Shown piece after piece: positions 32,514-44,152 of a DNA stretch of 64,000 bases. The notes beneath the pieces are model-generated. The model was not told where the DNA came from. It ran no database searches and was given only the letters and a program-made list of their open reading frames with translations. Numbering within the stretch: position 1 is the stretch's first letter; the number at the start of each line of letters is the position of its first letter. Position numbers and translations under genes: made by a program. This DNA is from Acanthamoeba lenticulata (Eukaryota > Discosea > Longamoebia > Acanthamoebidae), in NCBI GenBank assembly GCA_002179805.1, contig NAVB01000156.1:1-64000 (forward strand). The letters run 5' to 3'.

Positions 32514-34749
32514 CTAGTAGAAGTAGCCCCAGGCAAAGGTCTCCTTGGCCTGCGCGGTGGGCACAATGGGCTTGCGAGAGACGAGAGCCGCGGGTACGCG
32601 GCTGGGCGGGAGCGCGCGCGGCGTGCCGCTGAAGTGACACTCGCTGCACCGGCGATTGACCCGCCACAACACCGCGCCACAGTTGCCACAGCAGGCCAGG
32701 CCGCTTCCGCGATTGGCATCCTCGCTGACTGCAGTCCCATGCGTGCATGTGCGCACAACGTTTAGCCCATCAGAGACCTCTTGTGGGCCATCATCAACCA
32801 GGTCCTTCTGCAAGGCCAAACGTACGCAGGTCGAGGTAGAGGTTCTTCCACTTTGCCTCTGGTTGCTCTGACGTGTCCCCAACCGTTGGGGCCCGAGCGG
32901 TGTAGGCTTCAGGGTGCGTGTGTCGGACGAGCTGCTTGTAGATGTGTTCGTCCTGTGCAATTTGGCTCCACTGCAACCACGCCACCACGAGTCAGCTCTC
33001 TGTGGAAACGTAGATAAAGTCTCGCGTGTCTGGCTCGCACCTGACGGCATGTGAAGTGGACGTTGGCGATGTCACGATGGCTGTGCAGGACGAAGGTGAA
33101 GATGTAGGCGATGACCTCTTCCGGGAGCTCTACAAAAGAGCGCAAAAGGAGCAATCATCACAAGAGCCAACAAGCAAGACTGACGTGGGCTTGAGGGAAT
33201 ACCCTGAAACAGGTTGCAATCGGCCCGATTGGCGGGGAGGCGCTGCTGGAGGGCCAGCGTGAGGGCGTGCACCATTTGGGCCACCTCGCGCAGCCGCCTG
33301 GCGTGCCTCTCCCCGAGATTGGTCCCGGCTTCCCTCTCGCGTGTCTGCTCGTCCATGAGTTTGTTGAGTTAAGAGGCAAGCGAGCGGCCATGATGACGAT
33401 CCCGCGCGTACCCGCTCCTCTTCTCTGATCTTCTCCTCCCGTGCGGCGGTCTCGGCCGAGGACGGCCCGTCGTGCGTCGAGGCACTCGTGGCGCTGGTCC
33501 TTGAGACCTGTTGGTCCTTCTTCTTATCCTCTTTCTCCTCATGCTCCAGCTCGTCGAGCGAGAGCGGCTCGATCCGCCAGTAATTCCACGCATTCCAGTC
33601 GGAGGACGACTGGACGCGTTGCGAGCCGCCGGGCCGAGGCGCCGTCTTTGGCCGCAGACGCGCTTCGGCTTCCTCCTCTTGAAGCCGTGCGAGCGTGCCG
33701 CCCACGGCGGCCCCCTTGCGCTCGTGCGTCGGCGTGCGGGTCTGATGTTCCTCAGAGCGCTCGGGCACCGCCGCGGCCTCGTCCTGCTGGACGACGACGA
33801 CCTCATGCGCGCCGCACACGGAGCAGGTCCTGCTGGCCGCCGGGTTGGCCGGGTAGGCGCAAACATGGCACGCCCACTCCGTGCCGGCCACGTCCGAGAC
33901 CGTGAGGGGAGCCTGCCCGCCAGCCCTGGCCGTGTCGTGAAGCACGCGAATGCATGTGCGGAGGCAGAAGAGGGCCTCTCGGTAGTTCAGCGACGTCTGG
34001 TACTGGGGCGAGGCCAGCATGGCGTGTGCTTTCTTGACGTCGGTGAACATCATGTTCTGTGTGGAGAGGAGGGTCGTGGCGTAGTACTGCCGCATGAGGA
34101 CTTCGAGCACGTTGCACGCCACAGCAAAGTCCTTTGGACGCTCCAGCGCCTTGCCAATCTCGAGCAGCTCGTAGTCCTGTGCGTGAACGATGCGGGGCTT
34201 GAGCCAAGACTCCAACTCATGGCCAAGAAGAACAAGAAGGAGATGAAGACGAGAAAGGGGTGCCTTGGTGGGGAGGAATGTGTAGGTGACGGGCGCTACG
34301 TAGGCGCTGCTCTCGCGCGAGGTGGCGCTGATGAAGGAGGCCGAGCCACGACTGTCGTCCTGCTGCGACCAGCCGTACTCGCTCTTCTTCCATCGGCTCT
34401 GACCCACGACCGAATCCAGGGCGGCGCCAGCCCTGCTTGGCAAGGGCCTCCCTCAGTCTTGCCCGGTTCCTCTTTATGGTTCGGGAAGGGGGCAACTGCA
34501 CATACGGTGCTGGGGCTCGAGCAGCCCCTAAAGAAGCGGGGCCTGTGGAAGCAGTAACGGAGGGAGAGGGCTGAGCCTGTCGTTGGGCAGCAGTGTTTGG
34601 CCACTGGTTACCGCCCGCCCATGCACCAAAAACTTGGGAGGAAGCTGACGTACCGTGGGGCGCACAGCGTTCTGTTTGGCAAGGTCGCGCTCTCGCATCA
34701 AGCGCTCCCTCTCCTGTTGTTTCGCCAGGATGCGCTGCAGCCTGTCCAT
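32514..34749 (-). CDS. F-box protein with RanBP2 zinc finger and C-terminal zinc ribbon
   Basis: From ATG 34749 the first exon is a charged helix (MDRLQRILAKQQERERLMRE...). The exons between about 34300 and 34640 are uncertain. A helical domain (LKPRIVHAQDYELLEIGKAL, FAVACNVLEVLMRQYY) precedes a RanBP2-type finger, GTEWACHVCAYPANPA followed by SRTCSVCG, a fold that binds ubiquitin or RNA. An acidic linker follows (LSLDELEHEEKEDKK). An exon at about 33205-33340 then joins in phase to an F-box, ELPEEVIAYIFTFVLHSHRDIANV and W-x-x-I...KWKNLYLDL. The last exon has a four-Cys zinc ribbon (CGNC then CSEC) and ends ...KETFAWGYFY. An F-box implies an SCF ubiquitin-ligase adaptor. I know no named protein with this order. 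Confidence 0.75.
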
Positions 34750-34837
34750 GATGCTTTGCTCCTTTTGCTCTTTTTGTTCGCCACCTCTTTTCTTTACTCT
34801 CCTTTTCTTCTTTTCTTTTTCGTATTCTTGGCTGAAT

Positions 34838-35085
34838 GTGCACCAACGGCTGCCTCTGGGACATGGCAACTTGCTACCACGACGCCGCACTGGGCCAGCT
34901 GGAAGTGCCCCAGAGCACGTGCCAACGGCAGCCAACGGGATGAGTCTTCCTGCGACAGGTCTCTGAAGGAGGTGCCACTTGGGTGTGCTTCAATGCGCCA
35001 GCGGCTGTCCATGGGCAAGTGGATCTGCTATCATGCACCGCAAAAAGGCCAGTTGGAGGTGCTTCAGTGGGCCTTGGGCAGCCAA
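34838..35085 (+). pseudogene. Decayed ankyrin-like repeat fragment
   Basis: Three successive repeat-like pieces lie in different frames: CTNGCLWDMATCYHDAALGQ followed by LEV; then ARANGSQRDESSC; then VLQCASGCPW; then GQLEVLQWALG. They match the NGCPWDxxTC and HLxVLQWA segments of the intact repeat gene at 14.5 kb but need at least two frameshifts to be read through. There is no start, F-box or splice support. It occupies most of the gap between the F-box/RanBP2 gene and the flavin monooxygenase. Confidence 0.68.
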
Positions 35086-35207
35086 TACACGACTCTGTCG
35101 TCGTTTTTGATTTGCTCCGGTGCACCCCACCGGTGGGCGAACACGTCAGCACCTAAAACAAAAAACAAAAACAGTCATGTCTGCAGACGCCCTTCACTCC
35201 TTTCAAG

Positions 35208-37323
35208 ATGCTGTGGTGGGTAGTAGCTCTTGTGGCCACCGTGCTGGTCCTCTACTACTTCATTTGGAAGGATGCCGACCCGACGAGCCTCAAGCCGAGC
35301 GACTTCCCCTGGAATCCGCATAATCTTGGTACGTAAATGTGCATCTGGCCGGTTGCATCTCGCTGCCTCACGAAGTGAAACTGGTGTTGCAGACGAACCA
35401 CGAGACGTGCCCGCACGAGAGAAGATTGCAATCGTGGGTGCCGGGTTTTGCGGGCTCGGCATCGCTGGCGCCTTCACTGTACGCCCCACTCCCTTCCCCT
35501 GCTCTCGAAGCCGCTTGTCTGTTGCTCCTCGTTAACGGCGGCCAACAATGGAGCACAGCGACACGGCATCCCCTACGAGATGCTGGAGATGGACAACGAG
35601 GTGGGCGGCAACTGGTATCACGGCGTGTACGAAACCGTGCACATCATCTCCAGCCGCAGGACCACCGAGTACAAGGACTTTCCCATGCCGGCCGACTGGC
35701 CCGACTTCCCGTCGGCCGAGCAGGTGCTCACCTACCTCAGGTCCTATGCCGAGCACTACGGGCTCAGGTCCCACTGCAAGTTCAACACCGAAGGTGCGCG
35801 CCCGTCCCCAGCCGCGGCGTCCTCGAGGAGAACCCCTGACCGTTGTCCGTGCAGTGAAGCATGTGCGCCCGGTCGGTCAGGGCAAGGACACACGTACGTA
35901 TCGGCCGGTCAAGATGATGATGCAGAAGAGGGAGGAGTCCTCATCGTGGCTGGGTGGTGTGCAACACAGACGGGTGGGAGGTGGAGTTGGCCGATGGCAG
36001 CAAGACCGTGTACAAGGGCGTCGTCATAGCCATCGGGCACCACTGGTCGCGCCGCATGCCGACCTACGAGGGCATGGAGACCTTCACCGGCGAGGCCATC
36101 CACTCGAAGGACTACAAGAACCCGTCCCAGCTCAAGGGCAAGCGCGTGTTGGTCGTGGGCGGCGGCAATTCCGCTTGCGATATGTACGTATCAAGCATCG
36201 CTTTTTCGTGATACACAACCTCGAAGGCAGCAAGGTGGCTGATAATGATGATTTTCATCGTCGCCCTTTACACAGTGCTGTGGAGGCCGCGCGCTTTGGG
36301 GTGGCGTCGCACGTGAGCCACAGGCGCGGCTACTGGTTCCTCCCGCGCTCGATCATGGGCATCCCATTCGGTGCGTTCTGCGCTTCCCGCGCTATCATTG
36401 CCCTATTGGGCACTCGACTGACTGACGGCCGGCCGGCGCCTATCTGCAGTGGACCTCATCAAGCCGTGGATGCCAATCTGGCTCCAACGGCTCGTCCTCC
36501 ATTTGTTCCTTTATCTCAGCGTCGGGCCCTACGAAAGGTACCGTACCTAAAAAAAAATTAAAATCAAAAATATAAAGTGGTTAACAACTTCTGCCATCAG
36601 TTACGGCTTGCAGAAGCCCGACCACGCTATTTTCGAGCATCACCCGACGATCAACAGCGAGCTGCTGCACTACATCAAGCTTGGCCGCATCAAGCCACAC
36701 TCGGACATTGCCAGCATCAAGGACGACACCGTCTGCTTTGTTGACGGCACATCGGAGCAGCTTGATATGATTGTCTACGCCACCGGATACAACCTCGGTA
36801 CGAACCGCCGCGCTTCCCCGTCGAAAAGAGACGAGCTCAAGGACTGACTTGAGGACCTCCACAACGTCGTCGCAGCGTTCCCCATGCTCGACGAGAAAGT
36901 GCTGGCCTACAAGGACGGCGTGCCCCAGCTTGTCAGCGGGCTCATGGCGGAGGGCTACAAGCACCTCTACGTCTTTGGAATCACTCAAGTGCGCTACGGC
37001 GCCGGCCCGCTCATGTACGTTGCCCGCCGGCAGAACGAGATGGTGACACGTGGCTGATGAGCGCGATAATAACGTGACGGACGTGCAGCACGGCTGGCGC
37101 GGAGAGCCTTGCGCAGCTCATCAAGGCGCAGAACCAGCTGAAACACCCCGCGTCAGACGTGCTCGGGGCGTTGGGGCTGGCCCGTAAGCCCAAGCGCGCG
37201 GCCAAGTCGGCCGACATCCTAGCCGACCCGCACGTGCTCTTCCTCAACACATTGGTGGCGCGCTGGTTCGCGCCTAAGCTGCCCTGGCTCGAGTCTTGGC
37301 TCACCCGCTTCGGCCGTCTTTGA
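35208..37323 (+). CDS. Flavin-containing monooxygenase, N-terminally membrane-anchored
   Basis: ATG 35208 gives MLWWVVALVATVLVLYYFIW, an anchor helix. The earlier ATG at 35177 is out of frame. Exon 2 carries the FAD-binding loop IAIVGAGFCGLGIAGAF, then MLEMDNEVGGNWYHGVYETV and TTEYKDFPMPADWP. The FMO signature appears as ETFTGEAIHSKDYKN (F-x-G-x3-H-x3-Y/F-K), followed by the NADPH loop RVLVVGGGNSACDI. The third conserved stretch is DMIVYATGYNL. This is a class B flavoprotein that oxygenates soft nucleophiles or ketones; the substrate is unknown. At least eight introns; one at about 36184-36275 has a GTACGT donor inside the SACD|A codon group. The C-terminus after the TAGAESLAQLIKAQ exon is basic and ends ...SWLTRFGRL. 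Confidence 0.9.
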
Positions 37324-37593
37324 ACAATTTCTGTTTCTTGGGTGGACGGGATTGTCTTCTTCTTTGTTGGCGCTCTTCGGCCCAACAAAAAGAGCGAATA
37401 CGTCGTTGCCCTTCGCTTTCGCTCTTTCGTATTGATGCCATGATAAATCCAGGCACGCCTAATATTGCAGCTGGGTCGTGACAGCAACGCCACCACCCCT
37501 CGCACGCCTTTTCTTTCTTACCTCGATCGCAGCAGCTGCACCACCCCCCTCAACCCAGCGCGGGACTACGTAGTGGAGCGAGTGTGAGAAGAC

Positions 37594-40211
37594 ATGTCGG
37601 GACACGTGCAGGAGGAGTACCCTCTGGTGAGCGGCTATGGCGAGAACCGTTCCAAGTGGTTTTACATCGCGGCGATTGCGTTCGTGTGCTGGAACATCCT
37701 TCTCTTCTCTCTGGCAGTGGCTGCCATTGCCAAAGTGGTACATACACGATGCATGCCATCTTTGTTCTGCCGAGAATCCTCTGCGCCATGTTCGATTCCA
37801 ATTAGTTTTTTATTTCTCTTATTTAAAAGAGTATTACGAAGAAGTGTGAAGTTGGTGGGCGAGCTTGTTGAGATGGCTTCGTTGACATGATCAACTCAAC
37901 ATCTTGTGCTGTGCACTCTACAGAACGACATTAAGGACCCCAAGATCCCACCACCGCCTCCCGCCTATCAGACCTCAACGGTCAGCACTTCTGTGACCAT
38001 TCCCCAGGCACGCCTCTTTCTTCATCCTCTACATACTTGGGGCCACTTCATCCATCCTTACGACCGCTCTTTTTTTTTTCGCGTGATCTTGAGCAGATGA
38101 ACGTCGTGTCCCTCACGCCCAAAGGCGACTCGATCAGGAACGGCGCTGGCACCACCATCATGTCCAAGAAAAACCTGGTCACGCCCTTTGCTCAGTCTAG
38201 CGTACGTCCCAAGCCGACTCCCAGCCCAGCCTAAGCCCTCAGCGACTGACTGTGACCGCGTGGTGCGGACGCGGGACCATCAGAACTTCAGGATTGCGCG
38301 GTTCATCGAGGAGTCCTCCCAGGACCACGTCATCGCCGTCTGGACCAACACCACCGGCACCTTTGCCTCGCTTGGCGCGCTCTCGCTCGGTGCGCGGCCT
38401 CTTCTTCTTCTTCGTCCCTTGCTCGTCCACCACTGCTCAACTCACGTCATCTTCACCTTCATCTTCAATATCATTATCATCTTTTTCGTTCATGTCACAC
38501 AGACCAGCAGGTGGTGAACGTGTGGTACTCGGCGGTGGCGATGCCCTTCACCAGCTTCGAGGACCTCATCACGCTTTCCAGCGACCACTTTGTGGTCGTC
38601 GCCAACCGGACCGTGTGGGCCGGCACCGCGACCATCCGCCCCGGCGAGGCCTCCATCAGCAAGCTCGGCAGCGTACACATACATACCTTGCCCGACCCTT
38701 CTTGAGCGCTCTCTCTCTCTCTCTGGGCCTTGTGGGCTTGAGCTCACCCCAGTGGCCTTGGCCTTGGCCTGGGCGCGCAGGCTTCGATCCCGGGTGCGAT
38801 TTCGTTTGACCACCGCCTGACGGCCCTCGGGACGACCTACTTCGTGGTGACCTACGACACGGGCCTGGTCGTCATCAACACGACCGACACCTTCCACTTT
38901 GGCGCCGTGGTGGGCAGCGTTGTGTGGGACATGGGCTCGGGCCTCCCCAAGGTCACCATCCTCACGCCCTTTACCGCGGCAGGCTTCAAGTACGCACTCT
39001 CCGTCATCATCGCCACCACTATCGTCGTCATCGTCTTGTCGCCTTCTTGACACGCATTTTCTTTTCTTCTTCTTCTTCTTTCTGTTCAGGGCCAACTTCC
39101 GGGTTCACGACGCCTTTGCGCTGACCAACTCGACCTTTGTGCTGACCTACGGCGGCCAAAACGGGCAGCTGACCTGCATCTACGCCTCCCTCAACATGAC
39201 CTCTGGCGAAATCTCAACCTCCCAGCCCGTCGTCCACCCCTGTACGGCCTCCACTTCCTTCTCCTCCTCTTCTTGTCATCATCATTGGCTCATACGTTGC
39301 CTATGCATGACCCCCATCCGCCAGCGATCAAGCCGGCGTACTATCTGGCGGCGGTCGGCCTTGACGGCTCCACGGGCGTGATCCTCACCGTCGACGAGGC
39401 CAGCGGCTCCGCGCTCCGCGCCATCCGCATCCACCGCTCCATCAACAAGCTCAGCTGTACGCGCGCCCGCCCGCCCTCAAGGGCCCGACGCGTCCCATAA
39501 TAACTGTTGGTGGTGTTGTTGGTGGTGGTGATGATGAACGCAGCGGTCGACTTTGGGGACGTGCTGACGATCGAGGACGGCATCGCGGACACGATCTACA
39601 CGGACCAGTTCGCCAGCGGGGCGATCCGCTTCGTCGACGCGGCGCGCGTGTCGGCCAACAAGGTGGTCGTGGCGTGGGCCGACTACAGCAACATGGGCAA
39701 CCTGACGACGGCCATCCTCACGGTGGACCAGGCCAACAACCTCCACGCGTCGCCGCTCTACGTGCTGGGCCAGGGCGTGTCGCTGGACCAGCTCTCCACC
39801 TACTCGGTGAGCGTCGCTGGCCTCTCGATCGACGCCTACGGTCAGGTGGGCGCCGTCATCGTCGAGCGCCGCCTGGGCACCAACGACGTCACGTCGGGCT
39901 CGGTCTCCCTCATCGAGGTCGCCCCCAAGGCCTTTGGCGTGGCCCTCGGCACGGCCTTCCCGGGCCAGTCTGCCAACGTCGTCGTGAGCGGGCCCCTCGA
40001 CCTGCCCTCGGCCTGGCCCAACCTCAAGGTGGGCTTCCTCTACTACGGCCTCACCACCGGCGCGCTGGTCGCCGGCCCGGCCGTGGGCAGCGTCGACTCG
40101 GCCGTCAAGTACGTCACCCTCGACGACGGCTCCCTCGTGACTGTCGACTCGGCCGTCGGCGTGGCCATCAGCGCCCGCCAGCTCTACGTCTTCCCCTCCT
40201 ACCAGGCCTAA
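37594..40211 (+). CDS. Type II membrane protein with large unrecognised ectodomain
   Basis: The first exon encodes a short cytosolic tail (MSGHVQEEYPLVSGYGENRS) and one membrane helix (WFYIAAIAFVCWNILLFSLAV), so a signal anchor. Proline-rich and Ser/Thr-rich linkers follow (IPPPPPAYQTSTVS), then about 560 residues of beta-rich, aromatic-poor sequence with repeated V-x-x-W and A-x-(V/I)-xx-D patterns: FEDLITLSSDHFVVVANRTVW, TTYFVVTYDTGLVVINTTD, FALTNSTFVLTYGGQNGQL, ANKVVVAWADYSN and GQVGAVIVERR. These look like propeller blades but I cannot assign a family. Several N-x-T sites fit an extracellular location. About nine introns. The last exon (39541-40211) is the longest. The stop lies 75 bases from that of the convergent histidine kinase. 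Confidence 0.78.
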
Positions 40212-40286
40212 TGACCTTCCTTCTCCTCCTCCTCTTCCTCCCTTTTCCTCTCCCTTGTTCATGAGCCATTCGGCCTTTCCTTGTGT

Positions 40287-43200
40287 TTATTGGAGCGCGC
40301 TCTTCAAGGCCTTTGCCCCGCGTCGTCCTCGTCGTTGCTGTTGTTGCTCGGCTGCTGACGGAGACGCAGTTGCCGTTGTTGTTGTGGTCGTTGTCGTCGG
40401 GGCTGCTCGCGCGTGGTCTTGGCCTGGGCTGAGGCCGCCGCTGCCGTTGCTGCTGCGTTGTCGTTGTTGCTGGTGCTGGCGCGCTCGCGCGGTCCAGCGG
40501 CGGAGGGCCGTGAGGAGGCCCTCGCGCGAGACCGGCTTGGAGAGGTAGTCGTCCATGCCGGCCGCGAGACACTTCTCCTTGTCCTCGACCATGGCCCCGG
40601 CCGTGAGGCCGATGATGGGCAAGCGCGTCGATGTCTGCAGGTCTTCGCCGTCGACGGCCTCCTCGTGCTCGAGCTCGAGCTCGCGGATGCGGCGCGTCGC
40701 CGTGAGGCCATCCATGACGGGCATCTGCACGTCCATGAGGATGACGTCGAAGTTGTGGCCGGCCTCCTGCACCCTGGCCACGGCTTCCGCGCCGTTGTTT
40801 GCAATCTTTTGGGAGGAAGCTCGTCAGTCCCTCGTGCGCGCTGATGACGACAAGAGGGGAAGAAAATAGCCACCTGGAACTGGTAACCGCGCTGGGCCAG
40901 CAGCCGGCAGATGACCTTCTGGTTGACGATGTTGTCCTCCACCAAGAGAATATCTGGAGGTGAAGAAGTCTTTTACGTGAGTTCTGTGGAACGCGTCAAA
41001 TCCAAAACACAAAACGCACGCACCGATTGGCTTGGAGGGCGTCACGTCGCTGGGCCCGTCGGTGGCTTCGCCGGTGCGCTGCTCTTCTTCCTCGGCCTCC
41101 TCCTGCGGGCGCGGGGGCTGCCCAAAGGCCAGCAGGACGTGAAAGGTCGTCCCCTGGCCGGGCGTGCTGCTGACCCATATCCGCCCGTGCATCATGCTCA
41201 CGAGCTCGTAGCAGATCTTGAGGCCCATCCCGAGCCCGGCGTACTTCTTGGTGTGGGCTGGGTCCACCTGGTAGAAGGCGTCGAAGATGTGGGGCAGCTT
41301 GTCCCGCGGAATCCCGATGCCCGTGTCGGCCACCTCGAACAGCACGTACTCGACAGTGCTGCTGTTGTCAACGTTGTTGGTGTTGGTGTCGATGTTCTTG
41401 TTGTTGTCCTCGGCCGCCGCGGGGACCTTTGGGGACGGGCTGCGCATCTCGAGCAGCAGTTCGGGCGTCGGCCGGCGCACGGTCATCGTGACGCGGCCCT
41501 CATCCGAGGGCGTGAACTTGAACGCGTTGCCGACGATGTTGTTGAGGACCTGTGCCAGGCGGTCCTTGTCGCCCACGACCACGTCGGGCAGGTCAGGCCC
41601 GAGGCGGCTCTCGAAACGGATGCGCCGCTGGGCGGCGGTGCGCGAGAACGAGCTCGACAGGAAGTCGAGGTAGTCGTGGAGCGAGAACCGGGCCGGGCAG
41701 ATCTCGAGCTTGCCCTTCTCGATGCGCACCACGTCGAGCAGGTCGTTGACGAGCACCAGCATGTGGTCGGCCGACCGCCGTGCGATCAGCAGATTGTCGC
41801 GCTGGGCGGCGCTCAGCGGCGCCGCGTCGAGCAGCTCGAGCATGCCCAGGATGCCCTGCAGCGGCGTCCGTATCTCTGTGTGTGCCACGTCATGCCACGT
41901 CACGTCAGGCACATCACCACCTCTGCCGTCATCGTCGTCATTCTCATCTCACGAAGACGCGTCGTACCGTGGGAAATGTTGGCGAGGAAGAGGGTCTTGG
42001 CCGTGCTGGCCTCCTCGGCCATGGCGCGAGCGAGCTCGAGGTGGGCCAGGGCCTGGCGCTCAAGCGAGATGTCCTCGACTATGCCCACCACGCGCGGCTC
42101 CTCGTCGGCCGTCGGCAGCTGCTGGCAGATCCGCCAGCCGCGGTCGCGCACCCACTTCTCGGCACCGGTGACGGCGTGGATCACGCGGAACTCGCTCGTG
42201 TGCGCGTCGCGCTCGTAGTGCTCTTCGGCCAGCGTGGCAGCGCAGAGCTGCGGGCGGTCGTCTGGGTGGACGGCGTCGAGCCAGAGGGCCGGCTCGCGCA
42301 GGAGGCGCTCCGGGTCGAGGCCCCACATGTCGGCGACGCGCGGGCTCACGTAGTGGAAGGCCCCGAGGCCGGGCGAGGCCACGTAGACCACGGGAGCGAT
42401 GTTGTCGGTCACCTGGCGAAAGAGCAGCTCGCTCTTCTTGAGCGCCACTTCGTGTTGGCGCCGCTCAAACTCGGCCGACGCGCGCGCGGCAAAGATGTCC
42501 ATCACCGTCTCGGCCCGCTCGGCGTCGGCGATGGGCCGGCGGCTCATGAGCACCATCAGGCCGATCACCTGGCCCGTCACGGAGAACAGCGGCTTCCCGA
42601 CGTAGCCCTCCACGCCCAGCTCGGCCAGCAGGTGGTCGTCGGGGAACATTTGCTGCACGCACGAACGCAGCGTGCACGCCGTCTGATGCACGACGTTCTC
42701 GCATGGCGTGCCCTCCAGCTTGTACTCTGCATGTCACCACGTAGAGTCATTCTCGGTCAGCGAGCTGTTTTTATTACATTTAAAAAAATTAATGGTTTAA
42801 TATTCTGTTAAAAGAGCACGGCACAGCGGAATTGGCGAGCAGGGAGGTTCATCCTTTTTATGAAAACTTGACAACGCACCGATGGGATACGAACCGATGT
42901 TGCTCGTTAACTGGCCGTCCATGCACGCGGCAATGGTACGGATCGAGTTGCGGCGACCCGGCCGGTATTCGCCCACAATGGCGTGGTCGAGGCCAGATGC
43001 GACGACCAGGTGCTTGACCAGTTGCTGGAAGAAGTCGTCGGCCGAGGTGGCGGTGAAGCCCAGCGCCACTTCCTTCAGCAGCTCGCGGCTCTGCTTCTCG
43101 TCCGTGACGTCGCGGCCGACGGCCCACTTGCTCCTGCAAAAGGTCGTGGTCCATTTAGCCAAAGAAGAAGAAGTGGCAAACAATAGGAAGAAGCAGAAGA

Positions 43201-43749
43201 TCTGGGCTGTTTGACTACGCACCAGGGAGCCAAGGCGGTGAAGACGTGGCAAGAGGTCCAGGAGAACGTGCGGCGGCTGCCATCCTTGCAGGCCACACGC
43301 CACTCCCAGTCGTGGAAGAGGGGTGCGCGGCAACGTTCCGCCCACTCGTTCGCGACTTGATGGCGATACTGTGGGTCCGGAAAGAGGCGCCCAGCATCCT
43401 CTCGCACCTCCTCCCGCGTCCAACCGGTCAGCCGACGGCAGGTCTCGTTCCATACCTCCACTTGGCCGTTCTTGTCGAGCGCGATAAAGAGGCCAGGCAG
43501 ATGCTCGGCCAGATGTGTCAACAATGCCTGGCGAACGCAACATGGGCGCGGGCACGGAGACGTCGCGCCACCACCAGCGATAGAGAAGCGCCTCGCCCTC
43601 TTGCTTCTGGCAATTGAGGCCAAGGGAACCAAGCTTGACCTTCGTCTCTTCCGGCCTGGTGGTGGTGGTGGTGTTGGCACACCATGAGGGCTGCGCCTGT
43701 GGTGTTGTGCCGACTGGGCTGGGTTCTCCCTCCCGCCCTCGACCTCCAT
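40287..43749 (-). CDS. Hybrid sensor histidine kinase (PAS-GAF-PAS-HisKA-HATPase-REC)
   Basis: Domain order from ATG 43749: basic N-terminus; PAS ([28 protein letters not shown]); GAF-like module ([20 protein letters not shown] to [15 protein letters not shown]); second PAS with PAC ([34 protein letters not shown]); HisKA, where ANISH joins across a GTACG intron to [13 protein letters not shown], giving an intact H box; HATPase with [19 protein letters not shown] and GLGMGLKIC; and a receiver with [22 protein letters not shown] (phospho-Asp), IIGLTAGAM and LSKPV. All catalytic residues are present. A Gln/Thr/Ala low-complexity tail follows the receiver. No membrane helix is seen, so it is a cytosolic sensor feeding a phosphorelay. 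It is divergent with CNOT9, 403 bases apart. Confidence 0.92.
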
Positions 43750-44152
43750 GAAGAGCGCGTAAGGCCGGTGGAGCTTGAACTTTGGCGCTGGTGTTTTGAA
43801 GAATGATGAACAGCAGACGGAGCACCTCGACTACCGGGGCAGCGGATCACTGCGGGAGGCATGAAGACGTTTAGATACCCGGCTGGCCTCTGACGTGCCA
43901 GGTTTGAGTACCCATGAAATTTGCAGGCGCATAAATTTACCGGCTCATCATCGTAAGCTATTGTTGTGGCAGGTACCGGTGGCGCAGCGTCGCGGAAGCA
44001 CTTGTCGAGCAACTCTCTTCGTTTTACGTCAGTGTAATTTCTGGGTCCGCAGAAAAAATAGCCAGAGCTGTTGGGAAGGAAATGATGGTGAAAAACGTGA
44101 CCGAAAAATACTGGCCGCGGTTGATTGATTGAGAAGAGCAGATAACGAACTC
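43750..44152. promoter_or_regulatory. Divergent intergenic region
   Basis: 403 bases between the histidine kinase start (-) and the CNOT9 start (+). Both promoters must lie here. The kinase start could move upstream only through an unseen exon; the frame above ATG 43749 does not show PAS-like sequence. No motif was recognised. Confidence 0.4.

Noticed and set aside
33511..34557. Plus-strand frame of 348 codons opposite the F-box/RanBP2 gene
   Set aside because: No family likeness, while the minus strand shows an intact zinc finger and in-phase joins.
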